Assembly: GCF_030063285.1 (NCBI RefSeq)
Contig: NZ_JASISU010000001.1
Span: 806,001-870,000, forward strand
From: Pseudarthrobacter sp. PS3-L1
GTDB taxonomy: Bacteria; Actinomycetota; Actinomycetes; Actinomycetales; Micrococcaceae
Direction: 5' to 3'
Length of the DNA stretch: 64,000 bases
Shown: positions 46,052 to 54,712 of the stretch, piece by piece
Layout: each line of letters starts with the position of its first letter
Numbering within the stretch: position 1 is the first letter of the stretch
The notes under the pieces: generated by a model
The model's input: the letters and a program-made list of their open reading frames with translations, nothing else
Databases searched by the model: none
Told to the model about the DNA's origin: nothing
Translations under genes and position numbers: made by a program

Positions 46052-46624
46052 ATGTCCAGTAAGAAGAAAATTGCCCTCGGTCTTTCAGCTGCAGCCCTCG
46101 CGGCAGGAGCAGGCCTGGGCATTGCCGGGGCAGCCTCGGCCACTACAGTCCCAGCGCCCGCTCCGTCCTCCAGCGCTAGTGCAGACGCAACCTCCGGTGC
46201 CGATGGCCACGGCATGCCTGGGATGGGGAAGGGGCCGCATGGCCACGAAATGGAACACCAGGCCTCTGCCCTGGCAGCGAAGCTGGGAGTTGAGGAAGCA
46301 CAGGTTACCGAGGCCCTGCAGGCTTTCCGGGAGGTCAACAGGCCTACTGGTTCTGCCGCTGGCAAACCTGCCGGGGGCGCGCGGCCTGACGAGGCAACCC
46401 GGGACGCGGCACTCGCGGCGTCCCTTGCAGGCTCGTTGGGTCTTGATGAGTCGCAGGTCAGTGCTGCTCTCGCCGAAGTCCGGACCGAAGCCCAGGTTGA
46501 GAGGGCGGGCCAGCTCAGCACCCGGCTCGATCAGGCCGTAACTGACGGCACCCTGACGCAGGCTGAAGCCGATGCTGTCACCAAGGCCGTGGACAATGGC
46601 GTTATTGGTGGTGGCGGCCACTAG
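46052..46624 (+). CDS. Small secreted protein with a two-fold helical repeat and His/Met-rich segment
   Basis: A 190-residue protein with a clear Sec signal peptide (KKKIALGLSAAALAAGAG, likely cut after ASA or thereabouts). The mature part has a Ser/Ala linker, then a His/Met/Gly-rich segment (HGMPGMGKGPHGHEMEH) that could bind copper or another metal. Two related helical units follow, LAAKLGVEEAQVTEALQAFRE and LAGSLGLDESQVSAALAEVRTE. The gene follows a CAGGAGAAAAA ribosome binding site and ends with a perfect hairpin. No family name recognised; a periplasmic or wall-associated metal-binding role is only inference. Confidence 0.75.
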   Translation: MSSKKKIALGLSAAALAAGAGLGIAGAASATTVPAPAPSSSASADATSGADGHGMPGMGKGPHGHEMEHQASALAAKLGVEEAQVTEALQAFREVNRPTGSAAGKPAGGARPDEATRDAALAASLAGSLGLDESQVSAALAEVRTEAQVERAGQLSTRLDQAVTDGTLTQAEADAVTKAVDNGVIGGGGH

Positions 46625-46642
46625 GCGGCACCGCCACACGCA

Positions 46643-46675
46643 CGAGGTCCCCGGGAAGATTTCCCGGGGACCTCG
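46643..46675 (+). terminator. Terminator after small secreted protein gene
   Basis: A perfect 15-bp stem (CGAGGTCCCCGGGAA with TTCCCGGGGACCTCG) around GAT, starting 18 bp past the stop. No long T-run, but it lies between convergent genes and is very stable. Confidence 0.8.
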
Positions 46676-46735
46676 TGTCTGTGACCTGCTGGCAGGCCGT
46701 GTGGCACTGCGTGGTGGGGCGGAGGCCCCTGGCTA

Positions 46736-48205
46736 TCAGGCCCTGTGGCCTGCCAGCGAGCGCTGCGTCTCGCCGACGCTCACGTCGGTTCCTTCTGCGG
46801 TGGCATCACCAGCCTGGTCGGCGTCGGAGTCGGCGTCGTCAACAAATGGCGTGCCATTGCGCGGCGCGTTGTACAGAGACTCGTCCAACATGCCCTGACG
46901 CTTGGCAACAATGGTGGGAACCAGTGCCTGGCCCGCGACGTTGACGGCCGTCCGGCCCATGTCCAGGATCGGGTCAATGGCCAGGAGCAGTCCGACGCCG
47001 GCCAGCGGCAGCCCCAGCGTGGAGAGCGTCAGCGTCAACATGACGACGGCGCCGGTGGTTCCGGCGGTAGCTGCCGAGCCCAAGACCGAGACCAGTGCGA
47101 TCAGGACGTACTGGGTGAAGTCGAGCTGGATACCGAAGAACTGGGCCACGAAGATTGCCGAAATGGCGGGGTAGATTGCGGCGCAGCCATCCATCTTGGT
47201 GGTGGCTCCCAGCGGAACGGCGAAGGAAGCGTAGGCGCGGGGGACGCCCAGGCTGCGCTCAGCGACGCGTTGGGTCAGGGGCAGGGTGCCCACGGATGAG
47301 CGTGAGACGAAGCCAAGCTGGACGGCTGGCCATACACCGGAGAAGTACTGCTTGATCGAGAGCCCGTGCGAACGGATGAGGATGGGATAGACAACAAACA
47401 GGACCAGGGCAAGGCCTACATAGATCGCAATGGCGAACTTGCCCAGTGAACCGATGGTGTCCCAGCCGTAGATGGCGACGGCGTTGCCGATCAGGCCGAT
47501 GGTGCCCAGTGGTGCAAGACGGATGATCCACCAGAGGACCTTCTGAATGACCGCCAGTGCGGAGGCGTTGAGGTTGAGGAACGGCTCGGCGGCTTTGCCA
47601 ACCTTCAGTGCTGCCACACCGACCGCAATAGCGATGACCAGGATCTGCAGGACGTTGAAACTGACTGACGTGGCAACCGTGGTGGCCGCATCAGCGCCCT
47701 CCGTCACCGTGGAACTTGAGCCGAGACCCAGGAAGTTTTTGGGGATGAGGCCGGTCAGGAAGGACCACCAGTCGCCGGACTTGCCGTCGTACCGGGCTTC
47801 CTGGGTGATGCCGGTGTTGGCGCCGGGCTGCAGCAGCACCCCAAGGCCGATCCCGATCAGCACGGCGATCAGCGAGGTGATCGCGAACCACAGCAGGGTG
47901 TTCCAGGCCAGCCGCGCAGCGTTGGAGACCTGGCGCAGGTTCGAGATCGAACTGACGACGGCAGTGAAAACCAGGGGGATCACTGCCGTCTGCAGCAGCG
48001 AAACGTAGCTTGAGCCGATGGTCTGCAGCGTCGTTCCGAGGGCGTTGGGATCGTCCTTGGTGCTGCCGGTGTACTTGGCCAGCAGGCCAAGTCCCAGGCC
48101 CACGATCAGTGCGGCGATAATCTGGACGCCGAACGATCCAGCCCATTTGGGTAGCCGGAATCCGGACTTTTCTTGAGAAGAGGGGGTGCTTGTTTGAGTG
48201 CTCAC
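46736..48205 (-). CDS. Dicarboxylate/amino acid:cation symporter (DAACS family)
   Basis: A 489-residue transporter of the GltP/DctA fold with about eight transmembrane helices and two re-entrant loops. It has the Ser-rich SRSSVGTLPLTQRVAERSLG of hairpin 1, the conserved NVAGQALVPTIVA in the C-terminal half (substrate/cation site), and AAIYPAISAIFVAQFFG. It probably imports C4-dicarboxylates, glutamate or aspartate with protons or sodium; the exact ligand cannot be read here. The C-terminus has an acidic Asp-rich tail (FVDDADSDADQAGDA). Confidence 0.93.
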   Translation of the reverse strand: MSTQTSTPSSQEKSGFRLPKWAGSFGVQIIAALIVGLGLGLLAKYTGSTKDDPNALGTTLQTIGSSYVSLLQTAVIPLVFTAVVSSISNLRQVSNAARLAWNTLLWFAITSLIAVLIGIGLGVLLQPGANTGITQEARYDGKSGDWWSFLTGLIPKNFLGLGSSSTVTEGADAATTVATSVSFNVLQILVIAIAVGVAALKVGKAAEPFLNLNASALAVIQKVLWWIIRLAPLGTIGLIGNAVAIYGWDTIGSLGKFAIAIYVGLALVLFVVYPILIRSHGLSIKQYFSGVWPAVQLGFVSRSSVGTLPLTQRVAERSLGVPRAYASFAVPLGATTKMDGCAAIYPAISAIFVAQFFGIQLDFTQYVLIALVSVLGSAATAGTTGAVVMLTLTLSTLGLPLAGVGLLLAIDPILDMGRTAVNVAGQALVPTIVAKRQGMLDESLYNAPRNGTPFVDDADSDADQAGDATAEGTDVSVGETQRSLAGHRA

Positions 48206-48433
48206 CTAAACACGCTAGGCAGCACAGCCCTACCATCACGAACGCATGTTGAGAAATGTTACGCGAGGCTTCTTCATGAAAAGTGGCGGGTGCGCCCTGT
48301 TGAGGCGCCATCAGTGCCATGTGTGAAGTTATTCCCGGCCGGCATGTAACAAAGGTCTCGCCCTGGAACGTGCTGGAGCTGTCGAGCCGGCCATGCAGGG
48401 TATGGCGCGCGTGGCTCTATGGCACACGCACCC

Positions 48434-50119
48434 TCAGCCCAGGAGCGCCCGCTTCAGGGCGTCCAAGCCTACGGAGCCGACGTTGAGCGCACGGGTGTGA
48501 AAGTCCTTGAGGTCAAAATGTGGCCGGGATTCGAGTTCGGTGCGGATGTCTTCCCAGAGGCGTTGGCCCACCTTGTAGGACGGTGCCTGGCCAGGCCAGC
48601 CCAGGTACCGGGTGAATTCGAAACTCAGCTGTCCCTCGCTGATGGGCAGATTGGCCCGGAGGAATTCCAGACCTTTCTCCGGGGTCCAGTTCCCTGTTCC
48701 CCAGGCCGTGGGGATCTCCAGCTCCAGGTGGACGCCGATATCGAAGACCACCCGGGCCGCACGCATTCGCTGCATGTCAAGCATGCCCATCAGATCCCCA
48801 GGATCGGAGAAATAACCCAACTCCTGCATGAGCTTTTCTGCGTAGAGCGCCCAGCCCTCGCCGTGACCTGAGGTCCAGCAGACGTTGCGGCGCCATCGAT
48901 TGAGCAGATCCCGGCGATAGGTGGCTGTCCCTACCTGCAGGTGGTGCCCCGGGACGCCCTCGTGAAAAACCGTGGTGGTCTCGGACCAGGTGGTGAAGGT
49001 GTCCTCACCCGGGGGGACGGACCACCACATGCGGCCTGGCCGGCTGAAATCATCCGACGGTCCGGTGTAATAGATGCCGCCTTCCTGCGTAGGTGCAATC
49101 CGGCATTCAAGGGTCTTCATGACCTCGGGAATCTCGAAGTGCACATCCGCCAGTTCCTTGACTGCACGGTCAGAGAGTTCCTGCATCCAGGCCTGGAGGG
49201 CCGCTGTGCCCCGGAGCTGGCGCGCAGGATCACTGTCCAGGATTTGCTTGGCCTCGGCTACCGTGGCGCCGGGCCGGATCTGCTCCGCTACGGCTTCCTG
49301 CTCTGTGATGAGGCGCTGGAGTTCCGCCACGCCCCAGCTGTACGTTTCTGCAAGATCCACCGTGGCACCCAGGAAATTGCGCGATGCCAAGGCGTAGCGC
49401 TCGGCCCCCACAGCGTCTTTTTCGGGGGCAAAAGGCAGCAACTCGGTGCGGAGGAACGCAGCGAAAGCAGCGTAGGCGGCGCTGGCGGCGGCAGTTCCGG
49501 CGTCGAGCTTTTCCTGCAGTTCTTCCGTGAGCGGAGCACCCCCAACAGTGGCGTCGGCGGCGAGCTTGGCAAAGAAGCCATCGCTGGCGCCGTACGCACT
49601 GGTCTGGTCCATCACAATCCGCACCTGACGGGCGGCGGATACTTTTCCAGCGTCCCGGGCGGCGAGCAACGATTCCCGGTAACCGCTCAGTGCGGTGCCG
49701 ACATTGAACGCACGGCCAGCCAGATGCTCCCAGTGCTCGGGAGTTTCCGCGGGCATCAGGTCAAAAATTGCCCGAATGTCCTGGGCGGGAGACGCAATAT
49801 TGTTCAGTTCTGCCGCATCCCAGCCGGAAGCATGGATCTCAAGTCCGAGCCCCAATCGTTCCTGCATGGCGTCCAGGGTGAGCTCATCGACGTCGTCCAC
49901 CGGCCGGGCCGCTGCCAGCTCAGCGAGCGTTTCCCGTGCAGCAGCAGCAAAGGCGGCCGCACCTGCCGGGGAATAGTCCTGGTATTCCGTCTCGTGGCCA
50001 GCGATACCCAGCTCCGTGGCGAAGGCTGGGTTCAGCCGGATCAGGACGTCTGTGTACCTGTTGGCAATATGGTCGATGGCTGTGGTGGGACGAGTGGGAC
50101 TGCTGGTCTGGTTGCTCAC
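48434..50119 (-). CDS. DUF885 family protein (putative metallopeptidase)
   Basis: A ~561-residue cytosolic protein of the DUF885 family, thought to be zinc-dependent peptidases. It has HEGVPGHHLQVG (about 385), a HExxHH-like metal site, and GHGEGWALYAEKLM further on. I chose GTG 50119 (SNQTSSPTRPTT) as the start; the frame open to 50254 codes a Pro/Arg-rich tail that looks non-coding. The gene ends about 230 bp from the dicarboxylate symporter and lies downstream of the carboxylase epsilon gene on the same strand. The natural substrate is unknown. Confidence 0.86.
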   Translation of the reverse strand: MSNQTSSPTRPTTAIDHIANRYTDVLIRLNPAFATELGIAGHETEYQDYSPAGAAAFAAAARETLAELAAARPVDDVDELTLDAMQERLGLGLEIHASGWDAAELNNIASPAQDIRAIFDLMPAETPEHWEHLAGRAFNVGTALSGYRESLLAARDAGKVSAARQVRIVMDQTSAYGASDGFFAKLAADATVGGAPLTEELQEKLDAGTAAASAAYAAFAAFLRTELLPFAPEKDAVGAERYALASRNFLGATVDLAETYSWGVAELQRLITEQEAVAEQIRPGATVAEAKQILDSDPARQLRGTAALQAWMQELSDRAVKELADVHFEIPEVMKTLECRIAPTQEGGIYYTGPSDDFSRPGRMWWSVPPGEDTFTTWSETTTVFHEGVPGHHLQVGTATYRRDLLNRWRRNVCWTSGHGEGWALYAEKLMQELGYFSDPGDLMGMLDMQRMRAARVVFDIGVHLELEIPTAWGTGNWTPEKGLEFLRANLPISEGQLSFEFTRYLGWPGQAPSYKVGQRLWEDIRTELESRPHFDLKDFHTRALNVGSVGLDALKRALLG

Positions 50120-50141
50120 CCCACGAGGATAGCGGCCCAGC

Positions 50142-50402
50142 TCAACCCTGGCTGCGCCGCCACGCCCCGGGGCCGGGTGTCGGTGCAAGGCGGAGCTGCT
50201 GCCGGCGGACCCAGTACCCGGTGCTGCGGCGCTGGGGTGCCGCTTCTGCGGCACCGCTGAGGGACAGCACGACGGCGGTCAGCGCCGCAAGGTCCTCGGG
50301 TGTCGGTTCTCCCTTGACCACCGAGAACAGGGGTGCTGGTGCGTCTGCATCCGATGCGACCTTGGCTGAGCCCGCTGGATCAGCTGCTGCTCCAGTGCTC
50401 AC
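50142..50402 (-). CDS. Acyl-CoA carboxylase epsilon subunit
   Basis: An 86-residue actinobacterial epsilon subunit, which binds the beta subunit and boosts activity. The core [23 protein letters not shown] is typical of the family, after an Ala-rich N-terminus, and the C-terminus is basic ([15 protein letters not shown]). Its GTG start overlaps the stop of the beta-subunit gene by four bases (GTGA), which supports co-translation in a fixed ratio. Confidence 0.93.
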   Translation of the reverse strand: MSTGAAADPAGSAKVASDADAPAPLFSVVKGEPTPEDLAALTAVVLSLSGAAEAAPQRRSTGYWVRRQQLRLAPTPGPGAWRRSQG

Positions 50403-51982
50403 AGGGGGATGTTTCCGTGCTTTTTGGCTGGCAGTGAAGCGCGTTTGTCGCGCAAGACGCGCAGGCCCCTCATGATCTTGGCACGGGTTTCCGAGGGTGC
50501 AATAACCGCGTCCACGTAGCCCAGTTCGGCAGCCTGGTAGGGGTTCAGGAGCTCTTCTTCGTACTGCTGGACTACTTCTGCGCGGCGTGCCTCGACATCG
50601 CCACCCGCCTGGGCAACGGCAGCCAAATCACGGCGGTACAGGATGTTGACGGCGCCCTGTGCACCCATGACCCCGATCTGGGCGGTGGGCCAGGCCAGGT
50701 TAAGGTCAGCGCCCAGTTTCTTGGACCCCATGACGATGTATGCCCCGCCATAAGCCTTCCGGGTGATGACTGTGACTTTGGGGACTGTTGCTTCGGCGTA
50801 GGCGTAAAGAAGTTTGGCGCCACGGCGGATGATGCCCTGGAATTCCTGGTCCTTGCCCGGCAGGAAACCGGGCACATCCACCAGGGTGATGATGGGGACG
50901 TTGAACGCATCGCAGTGGCGGACAAAACGGGCTGCTTTTTCAGATGCGGCAATGTCCAGCGTGCCGGCAAACTGAATGGGCTGGTTGGCGACGATGCCAA
51001 CCGTGTGGCCCTCCACCCGGCCGTAGCCAATGATGACGTTGGGAGCGTACAGCGACTGCATCTCCAGGAAATGTGCGTCGTCCACGAGCTGCTCGATCAG
51101 CACCCGCATGTCGTATGGCTGGTTGGCCGAGTCTGGGATGAGGGTATCCAGCGCCAGGTCGTCGTCATTGACCTCAAGGTCCTGGTCGTGCTCTGCCACG
51201 GGTGCTTCGGAGAGGTTGTTTGACGGCAGGAAGTCCAATAGTTCGCGGACGAACTCAAGAGCATCCGCCTCGTCCTGGGCCAGGTAGGTGGAGGTTCCGG
51301 TGGTGGAGTTGTGCTGCCGTGCGCCACCGAGGGTTTCCATGTCCACGTCCTCTCCCGTGACTGTCTTGATGACGTCGGGGCCAGTGATGAACATGTGGGA
51401 TGTCTTGTCCACCATGACCACGTAGTCCGTCAGTGCAGGGGAGTAGGCCGCCCCGCCAGCGGACGGGCCCATAATGACGGAAATTTGCGGGACAACGCCC
51501 GATGCATGGACGTTGTTGCGGAAAATGTCGGCGAACATGGCCAGCGATGCCACGCCCTCCTGGATCCGGGCTCCGCCACCGTCCAGGATGCCGACCACGG
51601 GGCAGCCGTTGCGGAGCGCAAATTCCTGGACCTTGACGATTTTTTCACCGTTGACCTGGCTGAGGGAACCGCCATAGACGGAAAAGTCCTGGCTGTAGAC
51701 CGCCACCGGCCGGCCGTCGACTGTGCCGTAGCCGGAGACGAGGCCATCACCCAGGGGTTTTTTGGCTGCCATGCCGAAAGCTGTTGAACGGTGGACGGCC
51801 AACGCATCAAATTCCACGAAGGAGCCTTCGTCCAGAAGGAGGTTGATGCGCTCGCGGGCAGTATTTTTCCCGCGGGCATGCTGTTTTTCCACTGCCTCGG
51901 GTCCGGAGGGTAGTTCGGCGCGCGCCTGGCGGTCGCGGAAGTCTGCAATTTTTCCCGCAGTCGTACTCAGGTCGTGGCTCAT
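50399..51982 (-). CDS. Acyl-CoA carboxylase beta subunit (carboxyltransferase)
   Basis: A 527-residue carboxyltransferase that moves the carboxyl group from biotin to acetyl- or propionyl-CoA. Family motifs are the [16 protein letters not shown] start, [22 protein letters not shown] (first oxyanion hole), and the second oxyanion loop [16 protein letters not shown]. Length and layout match AccD5/PccB. Its epsilon subunit is translationally coupled. A strong hairpin (52036-52058) and a shared inverted repeat (52153-52169) lie upstream. The partner biotin carboxylase is encoded at 40.0-41.8 kb. Confidence 0.95.
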   Translation of the reverse strand: MSHDLSTTAGKIADFRDRQARAELPSGPEAVEKQHARGKNTARERINLLLDEGSFVEFDALAVHRSTAFGMAAKKPLGDGLVSGYGTVDGRPVAVYSQDFSVYGGSLSQVNGEKIVKVQEFALRNGCPVVGILDGGGARIQEGVASLAMFADIFRNNVHASGVVPQISVIMGPSAGGAAYSPALTDYVVMVDKTSHMFITGPDVIKTVTGEDVDMETLGGARQHNSTTGTSTYLAQDEADALEFVRELLDFLPSNNLSEAPVAEHDQDLEVNDDDLALDTLIPDSANQPYDMRVLIEQLVDDAHFLEMQSLYAPNVIIGYGRVEGHTVGIVANQPIQFAGTLDIAASEKAARFVRHCDAFNVPIITLVDVPGFLPGKDQEFQGIIRRGAKLLYAYAEATVPKVTVITRKAYGGAYIVMGSKKLGADLNLAWPTAQIGVMGAQGAVNILYRRDLAAVAQAGGDVEARRAEVVQQYEEELLNPYQAAELGYVDAVIAPSETRAKIMRGLRVLRDKRASLPAKKHGNIPL

Positions 51983-52035
51983 TAATTGTCTCCGGCTCTG
52001 TAGCTGTTGTGCGCTGGTGTCCAGCCCGCAGCGCT

Positions 52036-52058
52036 GCTGCAGGCAGCCCGCCTGCAGC
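52036..52058 (-). promoter_or_regulatory. Perfect hairpin in the accD 5' region
   Basis: GCTGCAGGC-AGCCC-GCCTGCAGC, a perfect 9-bp stem with a 5-base loop, 54 bp upstream of the carboxylase beta-subunit start. If transcribed it would form a stable leader stem-loop. Confidence 0.5.
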
Positions 52059-52152
52059 TCCTACTGCCAACACCGGCGTTGCAGTGTTGGAGCAGTCGAA
52101 CAGACGGGACGGGCTCTGGAGGCCAGTCTAGTAAGGCATTTTGCCGGAACCG

Positions 52153-52169
52153 CTGTAGAAAACCTACAA
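52153..52169 (-). promoter_or_regulatory. Inverted repeat upstream of accD (shared with the biotin carboxylase gene)
   Basis: CTGTAG-AAAAC-CTACAA on the plus strand, i.e. the same 6-bp arms and 5-bp spacer as TTGTAG-N5-CTACAA at 41910-41926, with one mismatch. It lies in the divergent region between the carboxylase and SDR genes. Confidence 0.6.
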
Positions 52170-52197
52170 GTTTCTGGGTGTTGCCCGAGCTGGCCGC

Positions 52198-52215
52198 TAT
52201 ATTACTGACGAGTAA
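52198..52215 (+). promoter_or_regulatory. Candidate promoter and operator of the SDR gene
   Basis: A -10-like TATATT (52198-52203) overlaps an inverted repeat TTACT-GACG-AGTAA (52202-52215), 24 bp upstream of the SDR start. TetR-type regulators often bind such sites over the -10. No -35 at standard spacing is convincing. Confidence 0.45.
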
Positions 52216-52238
52216 CAAGCATCCGATACAGTGGTGCC

Positions 52239-53129
52239 ATGACTGCTGGCAATGATGCTGTACGTAATGGCCCAACGCCCTACCAGGCCACAGGTTCGCT
52301 GGCGGGGAAGACCATTTTGATGTCCGGTGGAAGCCGCGGAATCGGATTGGCCATTGCCCTGCGCGCAGCCCGTGACGGCGCGAACATCGCGATGCTTGCC
52401 AAGACGGGGTCCCCGCACGCAAAGCTGGACGGTACTGTCTACAGCGCCGCGGAGGCAGTGGAAGCAGCCGGCGGCAGCGCTCTTCCGCTGGTCGGTGATG
52501 TGCGGAACGACAGTGATGTGGCCGGTGCCGTGGCAGCCACCAGTGAGCGTTTTGGCGGGATCGACATTGTCCTCAACAACGCCTCGGCAATCGACTTGTC
52601 CAGCACGGAAGCCTTGGACATGAAGCGCTATGACCTCATGCAGGACATCAACGTGCGCGGCACTTTCCTGCTCTCCAAACTTGCGCTCCCCGCGTTACGA
52701 GAGAGCGCAGCCGCCCACATCCTGACGCTCTCGCCCCCGCTCAACCTGGATCCCCGGTGGGCCGGGATGCACCTCGCCTACACCATGGCCAAGTATGGAA
52801 TGAGCCTGACCACGCTGGGCCTGGCGGAAGAGTTGCGGGACACCAGCATCAGCGTGAATTCGCTCTGGCCCTGCACACTCATCGATACCGCAGCCATCAG
52901 GGCAATGCCCGGTGGCGGAACGTTGGTGCAGTCCGCACGGGGACCGGAAATCATGGCTGACGCTGCACATGCACTTCTCACAGGTAGCGCCGCCCCGTTT
53001 TTGCCGGCCGGACCCAGTGGAAACTTCGTAACGGACGAACAGGTCCTCGCCGCTGTAGGCATCAAGGATTTTGCTCCCTACAGCCTTGGCGCCGCCGAAG
53101 ATGCGCTGGTCCCGGACATCTTCCTCTAG
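52239..53129 (+). CDS. SDR oxidoreductase, HSDL2-like
   Basis: A 296-residue short-chain dehydrogenase with the NADP-binding GGSRGIGLAIALRAARDG loop (about 30), NNASAIDLSS, the active-site YTMAK (Tyr/Lys, about 181-185), and LSPPLNLDPRW in place of the catalytic Ser segment. This SPP motif and the overall layout match the hydroxysteroid-dehydrogenase-like 2 (HSDL2) group. The substrate is unknown, but a fatty-acid-related one fits the divergent carboxylase genes. It is followed by birA 19 bp later, so co-transcription with birA is possible. Confidence 0.88.
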   Translation: MTAGNDAVRNGPTPYQATGSLAGKTILMSGGSRGIGLAIALRAARDGANIAMLAKTGSPHAKLDGTVYSAAEAVEAAGGSALPLVGDVRNDSDVAGAVAATSERFGGIDIVLNNASAIDLSSTEALDMKRYDLMQDINVRGTFLLSKLALPALRESAAAHILTLSPPLNLDPRWAGMHLAYTMAKYGMSLTTLGLAEELRDTSISVNSLWPCTLIDTAAIRAMPGGGTLVQSARGPEIMADAAHALLTGSAAPFLPAGPSGNFVTDEQVLAAVGIKDFAPYSLGAAEDALVPDIFL

Positions 53130-53148
53130 TACTCGCTAGGATTCAGGT

Positions 53149-54129
53149 ATGGATGCAGCACCTGAAGCCGGAGATGACCACGCCGGTTCCAGCGAACCGG
53201 AAAGCGGGAATAACCGCCCACCCCTGCGTATCCAGGAGCTTACCGCCCAGGACTTCCTGTCAGCGGCAGGTATTCCACGCCTCGATGTTGTAGCCCAGAC
53301 CGGTTCGACAAACGCAGATCTGCTCCGCAACCTCAGGCTTGAACCTGCCCAGTGGCCGGATCTGGCAGTGCTGACCACAGAGCACCAGACTGCGGGCCGG
53401 GGAAGGCTGGAGCGCCAGTGGGAAGCGCCGCCAAGAAGCTCGCTGGCCGTCTCGATCGTCCTGCGTCCGGTCACGGCCAGGGGCCTGCCAGTCCCCACCC
53501 GAAGCTATGCCTGGCTCTCGCTGCTAGCCGCGTTGGCCCTTCGCGAATCTCTCCTGCAGGTCGAAGGTATCCCCGCAGAACTCAAGTGGCCCAATGACGT
53601 CCTGGTCAGGGGAAAGAAGATTTCCGGAATCCTGGCGCAACTGACAACCATGGCGGATGGTGCGGCGCCCGCCGTCGTTCTGGGAACTGGCATCAATGTG
53701 AGTCTGGAGGCCTCGGAGTTGCCAGTGGCCACCGCCACGTCCGTTGTGGTTGAACGTGGTGCCACCCATGCCCCTTCGGCCGGAGCCATGATCACGCCTG
53801 ACCGAACGAAGCTGCTGAAAAGCTTCCTCACCAATTTTTCCAGTCTTTACCGGGCCTTCTGCAACGCCGACGGCGATCCTTCCGTTTCGCTGCTCGGCGG
53901 CGGTTCCCTGCACCATCGCGCAGAGGCGGTGATGGTCACGCTGGGTCGTGAAATCCGTGTGCAACTTCCTGGCGGGACAGACCTGATTGGCCGTGCTGAG
54001 CACCTTGATGCAGATGGTTCACTCATGGTCGTTTCCGCTGACGGAGATACTCACACCGTTACGGCCGGGGACGTCATCCACGTGCGGCCATGGTCTACTC
54101 AGCGCGGCATGGAGACAGGCTATGCGTAA
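53149..54129 (+). CDS. birA: Biotin--[acetyl-CoA-carboxylase] ligase
   Basis: Attaches biotin to the BCCP Lys of the carboxylase. The 326-residue protein has the catalytic core GRGRLERQWEAPP (about 83), KWPNDVLVRGKKISGIL (about 145), LGTGINVS, and the C-terminal SH3-like part around LGREIRVQLPGG. There is no N-terminal HTH, so unlike E. coli BirA it should not itself repress; the ~40-residue N-terminal extension is acidic and looks disordered. The location between an SDR gene and a PH-domain gene, next to the beta subunit genes, is consistent with its role. Confidence 0.94.
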   Translation: MDAAPEAGDDHAGSSEPESGNNRPPLRIQELTAQDFLSAAGIPRLDVVAQTGSTNADLLRNLRLEPAQWPDLAVLTTEHQTAGRGRLERQWEAPPRSSLAVSIVLRPVTARGLPVPTRSYAWLSLLAALALRESLLQVEGIPAELKWPNDVLVRGKKISGILAQLTTMADGAAPAVVLGTGINVSLEASELPVATATSVVVERGATHAPSAGAMITPDRTKLLKSFLTNFSSLYRAFCNADGDPSVSLLGGGSLHHRAEAVMVTLGREIRVQLPGGTDLIGRAEHLDADGSLMVVSADGDTHTVTAGDVIHVRPWSTQRGMETGYA

Positions 54130-54712
54130 GGACCTCGTGGCGGGGGAGCAAGTGATTGTGGTGACCCGGCCCCAACCACGCAGTCTTGCCGTGCCAGCTC
54201 TCCTCTTCATCCTCGCACCCGCTCTGGCGGCATTTGCAAGTGCCTGGACGCTGCGCGGTGGAGCCGCCAGCGTCATTCCAGGGTTCTCGGAAGACTGGAA
54301 CGGATGGCTGGTGGCTGGCTACCTGGTGCTTGCCGGGTGGATCCTCCTTGGGTTCTGCCTGCCACGGCTGATTCGCTGGAATTCCATTCGCTACATCCTG
54401 ACCAGCCTGCGTGTGATGCGCCGCGATGGCCTGGTCCGGCGCAGGGATCGCCAGATCTCGCTGGGTGCAGTCAGTAACGTCCTGCTCAGCCAGTCGCTGG
54501 TGCAACGCGGTCTCCGGTCAGGGACGATATCCTTGGAATCCGGCCATGAGGGTTCACTGACGTTGGTGGATGTTCCTGAAGTGGCCAAATTCCGTGAGTT
54601 TGCCATGGAGGCCATGAGCAAGCTTCCCGACGGCGGGACGCGGGGCACCGCACAGCAACACGCTGTGGTGCATGGCCCAGGCATGAACAGCGAGAGAAGG
54701 TGGAGAGCATGA
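54122..54712 (+). CDS. Membrane protein with bacterial PH-like domain
   Basis: A ~196-residue protein with two transmembrane helices (about 20-42 and 60-82) after a VVTRPQPRSLAVP start, then a bacterial PH-domain-type segment (IRYILTSLRVMRRDGLVRRRDRQI, then LESGHEGSLTLVDVP). The frame runs back to 53987, but ATG 54122 is the sensible start and overlaps the birA stop by 8 bp. Its stop overlaps the adenylate cyclase start (ATGA). Co-transcription with birA and the cyclase is very likely. Function unknown. Confidence 0.87.
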   Translation: MRKDLVAGEQVIVVTRPQPRSLAVPALLFILAPALAAFASAWTLRGGAASVIPGFSEDWNGWLVAGYLVLAGWILLGFCLPRLIRWNSIRYILTSLRVMRRDGLVRRRDRQISLGAVSNVLLSQSLVQRGLRSGTISLESGHEGSLTLVDVPEVAKFREFAMEAMSKLPDGGTRGTAQQHAVVHGPGMNSERRWRA

